From: Bactericera cockerelli
Taxonomy: Eukaryota; Arthropoda; Insecta; Hemiptera; Triozidae
Length of the DNA stretch: 64,000 nucleotides
Direction: 5' to 3'
NCBI GenBank assembly: GCA_024516035.1
Contig: CM044958.1
Coordinates: 46,511,205-46,575,204, forward strand
Shown here: piece by piece, positions 57,792 to 64,000 of the stretch
Numbering within the stretch: position 1 is the first letter of the stretch
Layout of the letters: each line of letters opens with the position of its first letter
Made by a program: the position numbers and the translations under genes
The notes under the pieces: generated by a model
Told to the model about the DNA's origin: nothing
Database searches by the model: none
What the model saw: only the letters and a program-made list of their open reading frames with translations

Positions 57792-57853
<62 letters not shown>

Positions 57854-57960
57854 TCAAGGTCAAGTATGAGGAGGGGAGGAAACACTTGTGGAACCCCTGC
57901 ATGCATCTCTGCAACTATTCCATCAACAAACACCACTCGGACTATATCAAGTAAGTGAGG

Positions 57961-57992
<32 letters not shown>

Positions 57993-60900
57993 GCGTGTGG
58001 CCCTGCGACCGAAGAGTATGGCCGATTTTAACAAAAACATTTTTGGTTCGTTTGTTATATAAAATCAATTTCCATACCGAATTTTAAGTCTTTAGCTCGG
58101 ACGCATGAATCAAGTGCTGAAAACAACGTTTTTGGTATCCTGAGGTTATGATTCGTCCAGAAATGTGAAAAAATGTGAAGGTCAAATTTTCGACGGATAC
58201 AATATAGGATCAGGAAAATAAATAACGATTTATTTATTTGATGGGATATTGATTCCTAACTATTACATAAAGAAATACCTTATCGAATAAAGTACGAAGA
58301 AAAAAAAGAAGATGGTTAATTATATCCTAGCTGGCTTACAACTAAACTTAGAGTAAAATTATTTTCTACAATATCAACAAAGTAATAGGAACTTTTATGT
58401 CTCTCTACCAATTTGTTCCATAAGTTACGGATAACTCATAGACAGATCTAATATTTCTTAGTAAAATTGTTCAATGTTGATAGTATGCAGCTTAGTGATT
58501 TAGCAAAATTACTCTGCCTTTTCTCCGAAGCTCTTCAAGTTTAACTAATTAATGTAAACCCCCCAGGAGTGAGGACCCAGAGGCGGAGGACGTGGGTCAC
58601 AAGTGGACTCTGAGTGCTCTGCTACGCCACCTACGCTCCTGTGGCGTCGACACTGGCTCCCTCATGCAGAGGATAGAAGACGCTGTGATCAAGGCAGTCC
58701 TAGCCACCGCGCCGTCCATCATAGCTGCCTGCAAACTGTTTGTGCCTCACTTTAGCAATTGTTTCGGTGAGTCTTGAGTAACACTTAAGCTAGACAGGAC
58801 TTATAACTCTATCATACAAAGAATTCAATTGATCAAATCGTCCATGATAGCTGCCTGCAAACTGTTTGTGCCTCACTTTAGCAATTGTTTCGGTGAGTCT
58901 TGAGTAAACTTAAGCTAGACAGGAATCATAACTCTATCATACAGAGAATTCAAGTGATCAAATCGTCCATTATAGCTGACTGCAGACTGTTCGTGTCTCA
59001 CTCTACCTCATAAATAAATACCTCTCACTGTGAGATACACGTGCTGTTTTACGGACACGCAATAATAATAAAAATACTCTTTAATGGAATTTAACCACCA
59101 GGCGAGGTGAGGTTACCTTCCATTAATGCTCATAGCATTTTTCACTACCTAAACCTCAGAGTCTTATTATTATGTGGTCTAAACTCAACTTAATGAGGAA
59201 AAATTCGTGCACTCGGTGGAATTCGAACCAACGAATTTTTACGCTAGCTGGATTACCAGACTAGCGCGTTATTTTATTTATTTATTTAGAAACTCTTTAT
59301 TAGTAGAACATAAATATATACAGACAAATAATGGTAAAAATTAAATATAAAATTAACAATATTAATAATATAAACAAGAAAAAATTAAATAAAATATATA
59401 CATATGTCCTAACTAAAGGGCGGGGTTATTGCCTATGGCAATCTCTTCCACCCAACGCGTTAACCTCTTACCTCCCAGTTACTAACGATGCATTTCTACT
59501 ACAAAAGTTTTATAATCAAGCCCTGGTTCCTCCCTCAGAGCTGTACGGGTTCTATAATCAAGCCCTGGTTCCTCCCTCAGAACTGTACGGGTTCTATAAT
59601 CAAGCCCTGACTTCTCCCTCAGAGCTGTACGGGTTCTATAATCAAGCCCTGACTTCTCCCTCAGAGCTGTACGGGTTCTATAATCAAGCCCTGATTTCTC
59701 CCTCAGAGCTGTACGGGTTCTATAATCAAGCCCTGACTTCTCCCTCAGAGCTGTACGGGTTCTATAATCAAGCCCTGACTTCTCCCTCAGAGCTGTACGG
59801 GTTCTATAATCAAGCCCTGATTTCTCCCTCAGAGCTGTACGGGTTCTATAATCAAGCCCTGACTTCTCCCTCAGAGCTGTACGGGTTCTATAATCAAGCC
59901 CTGACTTCTCCCTCAGAGCTGTACGGGATCTATAATCAAGCCCTGACTTCTCCCTCAGAGCTGTACGGGTTCTATAATCAAGCCCTGATTCCTCCCTCAG
60001 AGCTGTACGGGTTCTATAATCAAGCCCTGATTCCTCCCTCAGAGCTGTACGGGATCTATAATCAAGCCCTGACTTCTCCCTCAGAACTGTACGGGTTCTA
60101 TAATCAAGCCCTGATTTCTCCCTCAGAGCTGTACGGGTTCTATAATCAAGCCCTGACTTCTCCCTCAGAGCTGTACAGGTTCTATAATCAAGCCCTGATT
60201 CCTCCCTCAGAGCTGTACGGGTTCTATAATCAAGCCCTGATTTCTCCCTCAGAGCTGTACAGGTTCTATAATCAAGCCCTGATTTCTCCCTCAGAGCTGT
60301 ACGGGTTCTATAATCAAGCCCTGACTTCTCCCTCAGAGCTGTACGGGTTCTATAATCAAGCCCTGACTTCTCCCTCAGAGCTGTACGGGTTCTATAATCA
60401 AGCCCTGATTCCTCCCTCAGAGCTGTACGGGTTCTATAATCAAGCCCTGACTTCTCCCTCAGAGCTGTACGGGTTCTATAATCAAGCCCTGACTTCTCCC
60501 TCAGAGCTGTACGGGTTCTATAATCAAGCCCTGATTCCTCCCTCAGAGCTGTACGGGATCTATAATCAAGCCCTGATTCCTCCCTCAGAGCTGTACGGGT
60601 TCTATAATCAAGCCCTGATTCCTACCTCAGAGCTGTACGGGTTCTATAATCAAGCCCTGACTTCTCCCTCAGAGCTGTACGGGTTCTATAATCAAGCCTG
60701 ATTCCTCCCTCAGAGCTGTACGGGTTCTATAATCAAGCCCTGACTTCTCCCTCAGAGCTGTACGGGTTCTATAATCAAGCCCTGACTTCTCCCTCAGAGC
60801 TGTACGGGTTCTATAATCAAGCCCTGACTTCTCCCTCAGAGCTGTACGGGTTCTATAATCAAGCCCTGACTTCTCCCTCAGAGCTGTACGGGTTCTATAA

Positions 60901-63507
60901 TCAAGCCCTGACTTCTCCCTCAGAGCTGTACGGGTTCTATAATCAAGCCCTGACTTCTCCCTCAGAGCTGTACGGGTTCTATAATCAAGCCCTGACTTCT
61001 CCCTCAGAGCTGTACGGGTTCTATAATCAAGCCCTGATTCCTCCCTCAGAGCTGTACGGGTTCTATAATCAAGCCCTGACTTCCTCCCCAGAGCTGTACG
61101 GGTTCTATAATCAAGCCCTGACTTCCTCCCCAGAGCTGTACGGGTTCGACATTCTCATAGACTCGGACCTGAAGCCCTGGCTCCTCGAGGTGAACCTGTC
61201 CCCCTCCCTGGGGTGCGACACCCCCCTGGACACCCGGCTCAAGTCCGCCATGCTAGCCGACACCCTCACCCTAGTGGGCCTCCCCGCCCTGGACCCCATG
61301 ATCCGGCACAACTCCACCAAGCGCTCCCCCTTCCTCTCTTCTAGTCACACGGTGAGTGGGTCCTAACCTCACCCAGCCTCCTTCGGGTAGGGAATGCCGC
61401 TCTTACACTAGTTGCATTTAAAAAAATTCTATAGTATTTACTTTTACACATAATATATGTACATACATAATTCAATTTTTCCATTTAAATTTACTAATTA
61501 ACGTATGTCACCTTTGTCATTGATTTGCATGCTGGCATAACTCCTTTGATACCCCAGCAGGTGTAGACAGTACCATAAAAAATATGAAGATTACAAGTAC
61601 AATTATTCTCACTATTATTGTGATCTGGTTTCATTTCAACGTTTATTTATTTATTTTTATTTATTTAGAAACTCTTTATTAGTAGAACATATATACAGAA
61701 AAATAATGGTAAAAATTAAATATAAAATTGACAATATTAATAATATAAACAAGAAAAAAATAAATAAAATATATACATATGTCCTAACTAAAGGGCTATT
61801 GCCTATGGCAATCTCTTCCACCCAACGTTCACCCATTTCATCTCCCCCCCAGGGCGGGCGTCGTGTGCGCTCGGCAGATTCTCTCCCGGGGGCCCGAGGC
61901 AGGGGCAGGGGGGGCAAGCGCCCCTCTGCGCCCCCCACCTTCCCCGCCACCCCCCTCTCCCTCTCCCCGGATGAGGCGCGCCTGGTGAGGATGGCGCGCG
62001 CTCAGTTTGAGAGGCGCGGGGGCTTCATCCGCATCTTCCCCTCCCGGGAGTCCTGGAAGCGGTACTCCTGCTACCTGGGTGAGTAGTGATAATAATTCCG
62101 TGTCCGTGAGATAGGTATTGATACCTAAATTACGGTGGTGAGAGGATTATATGGACGCCCAGATCCAATGTCTAGGCTCCTTTCATGTCCATTGATTCTA
62201 TTTGGTTTTAACGTCCCGACTTGAGGTAGACAGGACGGGGGTTTTACCCTCCATTCGCTGGGAATCGTACCAGCTACCCACATTAACCTCACCCAGCCTG
62301 GCTAGGGCCGGAATTTGCTAGCCTCACATGTTCGGAGGGAACAGAAGTTTCTGTGCGAAAAGTCTGCTCCAACCGGGAATCGATCTCAGGATCTCTGGAC
62401 TACGGGCAGTAGTCACAACCGTTACGCCACGGAGGCTTGTGTGTATGTTTGTGTGTATAGTAGTAGAGTAATAATAGTCATAGGGCCGACGTCGGCGCCG
62501 GACTTTCACACCAAAATGATTGTTTCCTTTCAAGACTTTAAATTAACTTCACCCAGCCCGAGTGGGGTCAGCAATAGTCAGCATCACGAGGGTACGCATT
62601 GAAATGGGTTACCCATCGTTGTCCTAAACTCGCTGGACGTTGATTAACTTTAGTGACAGAAGGTGACCTGGGTTTCGACTCCATGTTGTTTGTGTTCTTT
62701 GTTATAACTATTCAATTCAATTCAATTTATTTACTGTGAACAAATTTAATACATAAAGTATGTGTTTCACACCAAGATTAGGTACTATACTAAAATAAAT
62801 TAGTTAATTAAAATTATTATCTAGAATTAGTATTAAAAATGTCAAAAAAAACGCTTGCATACGAGTCTGCAACCATTGGGACATTTTCATCTTTACTATT
62901 CAAGTTTCGTTACATAATTTCGTTACATAATTTCGTCACATAATTTCGTTACATAATTTCGTAACATAATTTCGTCACATAATTTCGTTACATAATTTCG
63001 TTACTTAATTTCGTTACATAATTTTGGTTATGTGCCAGAGCAAAGACATGAAAATGTCAATATCGTTACATAATATCGTTACATAATATCGTTACATAAT
63101 ATCGTTACATAATTTCGTTACAAATTTCGTCACATAATTTTGGTTATGTGCCAGAGCAAAGACATGAAAATGTCAAAAATAGGTTATGTTCCGTAAATAT
63201 ACAATACCTGACGGTAGCATTACAATATCTAAGTATACAACACCTAACGGTAGCATTACTCTTGCAGACCCCGCCACCGGGATCCCCAGCACGGGCAACA
63301 TGCAAGCCATCAACATGTACTCCGCCCACAACTACAACCTCCTCCTGCACCAGACCCTCTTCCCCCGCCCCCTCGCCTCCAGGCCCCGCCCCCTCGCCTC
63401 CAGGCCTCTCCCCCTCCCTTCCGTCATATCCGCCGAGAAGTTGAGTCGCTATGAGCGGGCGCTAGGCAGGGGACATCGCGTCAGTCTGGAGGGGACCTCA
63501 TCCTCAG
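54367..63507 (+). CDS. Tubulin polyglutamylase, TTLL5-like (seven exons, partial)
   Basis: Exons 54367-54473, 55239-55452, 57528-57784, 58567-58766, 61134-61351, 61853-62078 and 63268-63507 have GT-AG borders and consistent phases. They join to ~487 residues. TTLL5-type enzymes add glutamate chains to tubulin tails, so the likely site of action is microtubules, basal bodies and cilia. Visible landmarks: NHFPRS-type N-lobe entry (~33-37), the ATP-grasp strand [19 protein letters not shown] (~87-105), [13 protein letters not shown] (~135-147), HLCNYSINK (~178-186; most family members have HLTNYS), [10 protein letters not shown] (~260-269) and the metal-binding [10 protein letters not shown] (~276-285). 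A later [14 protein letters not shown] block (~390-403) is typical of the region after the TTL core in TTLL5. The N-terminal exon(s) and the C-terminus are not in view. The family call is firm; TTLL5 rather than another glutamylase is likely. Confidence 0.88.
54893..55205 (-). mobile_element. SINE family C, interrupted, next to TTLL5 exon B
   Basis: Family C pieces at 54893-54983 and 55120-55205 are separated by ~136 bases of unrelated AT-rich sequence. The tRNA-like head ends ~33 bases before the exon B start, so the element supplies much of the DNA in which the branch point must lie. Confidence 0.65.
55239..55452 (+). CDS. TTLL5-like exon B (ATP-grasp core)
   Basis: Acceptor 'gttcctcctcag', donor 'gtgagttg'. 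The first base completes the Arg codon from exon A. Encodes [13 protein letters not shown] and then the ATP-binding [15 protein letters not shown], ending IVDT in phase 0. Read-through past the donor meets TAG eight codons later. Confidence 0.88.
55441..56360 (+). repeat. Tandem array of the exon B donor, ~24 units of 36-39 bp
   Basis: Each unit holds 'gtggacacg|gtgagttg', copied from the exon B end (gtggatacg|gtgagttg), followed by 'gttcctgttctgtag', which looks like an acceptor. About 24 further donor-like strings follow the real one, and the last has decayed to 'aacacggtaag'. Large minus-strand frames here (up to 415 codons) are artefacts of the repeat. Confidence 0.92.
56361..57104. other. 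TTLL5 intron; SINE A-like copy, otherwise unassigned
   Basis: 56425-56600 is a family A-like SINE ('gcacgcacggtgacctgg', 'ggttcgaatcccagcgc', 'actcataccttatgagc'). The rest of the intron is AT-rich. Confidence 0.55.
57105..57350 (+). mobile_element. SINE family G in TTLL5 intron
   Basis: 'caatgagctaagaggtatgt', 'ccgggtttgatccccagagc', 'aacttccggtgccctcgtg' and tail 'aaaaggctgtgaaactctc'. It ends ~175 bases before exon C. Confidence 0.7.
57528..57784 (+). CDS. TTLL5-like exon C
   Basis: Acceptor 'ttctattccatag', donor 'gtaagtgagg'. Encodes [17 protein letters not shown], then [23 protein letters not shown] and HLCNYSINK, and ends with two bases of a split Lys. Confidence 0.88.
57692..58000 (+). 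repeat. 166 bp duplication of exon C end, donor and GT microsatellite
   Basis: 57692-57857 (last 93 exon bases, donor, GT-run) is repeated from 57858, giving a second exon-like block 57858-57950 with an identical donor at 57951 and a second GT-run. Extending exon C to the second donor adds 166 bases and breaks the frame. Confidence 0.92.
58001..58566. other. TTLL5 intron, nothing recognised
   Basis: AT-rich intron. Confidence 0.45.
58567..58766 (+). CDS. TTLL5-like exon D
   Basis: Acceptor 'aaaccccccag', donor 'gtgagtc'. Completes Lys, then [19 protein letters not shown], continues through [15 protein letters not shown] and ends [11 protein letters not shown] plus G. Confidence 0.88.
58713..59008 (+). 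repeat. ~125 bp tandem repeat of the exon D end, 2.4 copies
   Basis: 58713-58838, 58839-58963 and 58964-59008 are successive copies. The first two carry the last 54 exon bases, the donor 'gtttcg|gtgagtc' and ~70 intron bases. The third is more diverged and stops before the donor. Confidence 0.9.
59061..59272 (-). mobile_element. SINE family B in TTLL5 intron
   Basis: Reversed family B with 'ggtggaattcgaaccaacg' and 'ctcagagtcttattattatg'. A repeat of 'ggcgaggtgaggttacc' is inserted in its tail. Confidence 0.7.
59276..59470 (-). repeat. Family H element upstream of the exon E array
   Basis: Same sequence as 61645-61850 ('aaactctttattagtagaac', 'catatgtcctaactaaaggg', 'gcctatggcaatctcttcc'), both reversed relative to 33585-33768. 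Confidence 0.75.
59511..61144 (+). repeat. 42 bp array of the exon E acceptor, 39 acceptor copies
   Basis: Each 42 bp unit contains 'ttctccctcag|agctgtac', the exon E acceptor with its first codons. Acceptor copies run from 59539 to 60673 at exact 42-base steps (28 copies). One unit is 41 bases, and ten more 42-base steps lead from 60714 to the exon start at 61134. The array is open as 14-residue repeats ([14 protein letters not shown]) until the short unit. The 456-codon frame over it is a product of the repeat. Confidence 0.95.
61134..61351 (+). CDS. TTLL5-like exon E (metal-binding core)
   Basis: The last of 39 acceptors, 'ttcctccccag', precedes AGCTG. With the G from exon D it restores Glu. 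Encodes [19 protein letters not shown], then [13 protein letters not shown], and ends SSSHT before 'gtgagtg'. Glu and Asn of EVN are the expected magnesium ligands. Confidence 0.88.
61352..61644. other. TTLL5 intron, nothing recognised
   Basis: AT-rich intron start. Confidence 0.45.
61645..61850 (-). repeat. Family H element directly upstream of exon F
   Basis: Near-identical to 59276-59470 and ends just before the exon F pyrimidine tract, so the same element precedes two successive acceptors. Confidence 0.75.
61853..62078 (+). CDS. TTLL5-like exon F (post-core basic region)
   Basis: Acceptor 'tctccccccccag', donor 'gtgagtag'. Encodes a low-complexity basic stretch ([12 protein letters not shown]), then [16 protein letters not shown] and [16 protein letters not shown], and ends YLG split. 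The second half matches the conserved block after the catalytic core. Confidence 0.85.
62085..62438 (-). mobile_element. SINE family F in TTLL5 intron
   Basis: Full-length reversed family F ('ccgtgtccgtgagatagg' tail to 'gttacgccacggaggct' head). It starts about 7 bases after the exon F border, right behind the donor. Confidence 0.8.
62528..62662 (-). repeat. 5S-type SINE (family D) fragment
   Basis: 'cccagcccgagtggggtc' and 'ggttacccatcgttgtcc', continuing to a reversed 5S-like 'gttgattaactttagtgac'. Confidence 0.6.
62905..63180 (+). repeat. ~16 bp tandem repeat in two blocks with a duplicated spacer
   Basis: 'cgttacataatttcgtcac'-type units (and 'atatcgttacataat' variants) fill 62905-63023 and 63060-63138. 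A 36 bp sequence starting 'tttggttatgtgccag' follows each block. Confidence 0.8.
63268..63507 (+). CDS. TTLL5-like exon G
   Basis: Acceptor 'attactcttgcag', donor 'gtaattg'. Completes Asp, then [19 protein letters not shown], a proline/arginine-rich stretch made by a 21 bp in-frame duplication (RPLAS twice, near 63366-63407), and [17 protein letters not shown]. Assignment to the same gene rests on phase, strand and GC content. The segment is less conserved than the core. Confidence 0.7.
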
Positions 63508-64000
63508 GTAATTGAATTGAAATAGAGAATAATAGGTAATTGAATTGAATTGAGTCGCTATGAGCGGGCGCTAGGCAGAGGACATCGCGTCAGTCTGGAG
63601 GGGACCTCATCCTCAGGTAATTGAATTGAAATAGAGAATAATAGGTAATTGAATTGAAATAGAGAATAATAGGTAATTGAATTGAAATAGAGAATAATAG
63701 GTAATTGAATTGAATTGAGTCGCTATGAGCGGGCGCTAGGCAGAGGACATCGCGTCAGTCTGGAGGGGACCTCGTCCTCAGGTAATTGAATTGAAATAGA
63801 GAATAATAGGTAATTGAATTGAAATAGAGAATAATAGGTAATTGAATTGAGTCGCTATGAGCGGGCTCTGGGTAGGGGACATCGCGTCAGTCTGGAGGGG
63901 ACCTCGTCCTCAGGTAATTGAATTGAAATAGAGAATAATAGGTAATTGAATTGAAATAGAGAATAATAGGTAATTGAATTGAAATAGAGAATAATAGGTA
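63440..64000 (+). repeat. Tandem copies of the exon G end and a 28 bp intron repeat
   Basis: The last ~65 bases of exon G and its donor recur at 63552-63616, 63717-63781 and 63849-63913, each followed by 'gtaattgaattgaaatag'. Between them a 28 bp unit repeats, itself ending 'aatag|gtaattg', so more donor-like strings are added. The array continues past the window edge. Confidence 0.92.

Noticed and set aside
57797..57851. GT microsatellite as a regulatory element
   Set aside because: Present in both copies of the duplicated exon C end; best explained as a simple repeat carried along with the duplication.
59331..60701. 456-codon plus-strand frame of [14 protein letters not shown] repeats as a stand-alone gene
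   Set aside because: It begins in a family H element and is otherwise the acceptor array. The coding sense comes from the exon E start. I report it as a repeat with possible in-frame splice use, not as a gene.

Overview
The window looks like nuclear DNA of an arthropod, most likely an insect. A hemipteran is my guess, at low confidence, because the repeat style reminds me of large hemipteran genomes. Support for a nuclear animal genome: genes are split into exons with GT-AG introns of 0.3-6.6 kb, coding exons are GC-rich islands in AT-rich DNA, and most of the rest is tRNA- and 5S-rRNA-derived SINEs, non-LTR retrotransposon debris, MITEs and minisatellites. There are no bacterial operons, CRISPR arrays or true tRNA/rRNA genes.

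Two protein genes are supported. (1) On the minus strand, four exons (14324-14077, 7458-7176, 6790-6536, 6191-5432) join in a continuous frame and give the last ~514 residues of a leucine-rich-repeat protein that ends in a CxxC tail. Its 6.6 kb intron holds a dead LINE in the same orientation. (2) On the plus strand, seven exons (54367-54473, 55239-55452, 57528-57784, 58567-58766, 61134-61351, 61853-62078, 63268-63507) join in frame and give ~487 residues of a tubulin polyglutamylase of the TTLL5 type. They cover most of the ATP-grasp/TTL core and the basic region after it. Both ends of the gene are missing. The 40 kb between the two genes (14.3-54.3 kb) shows no exon I can recognise. It is a mosaic of at least eight short interspersed repeat families, often nested, with several DNA-transposon derivatives.

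The most striking signal is in TTLL5. Five of the exon-intron borders have been tandemly duplicated so that the splice site is part of the repeat unit. The exon B donor is followed by ~24 copies of a 36-39 bp unit carrying donor and acceptor-like motifs. The ends of exons C, D and G are copied 2-4 times with their donors. The exon E acceptor is preceded by 38 further acceptors in a 42 bp (14-codon) array. A single 41 bp unit splits that array into ten upstream acceptors that stay in frame and 28 that lead straight to a stop codon. A 70 bp array at 472-1455 and a pyrimidine/AG repeat at 52857-53005 have the same splice-site-like make-up. This suggests a locus where tandem duplication keeps generating competing splice sites, which is relevant to models of intron gain by duplication of AG|GT-containing segments.

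Other items worth attention: a SINE family with a 5S-rRNA-like head; a hAT-like MITE and a SINE, each with clean target duplications, in two copies of the same older repeat that serve as each other's empty site; a 558 bp foldback element made from the start of a Tc1/mariner-like transposase gene; a piggyBac-type MITE with internal palindromes; a tRNA-like sequence enclosed in inverted repeats; and a 32 bp tandem repeat of a Pol III promoter segment.
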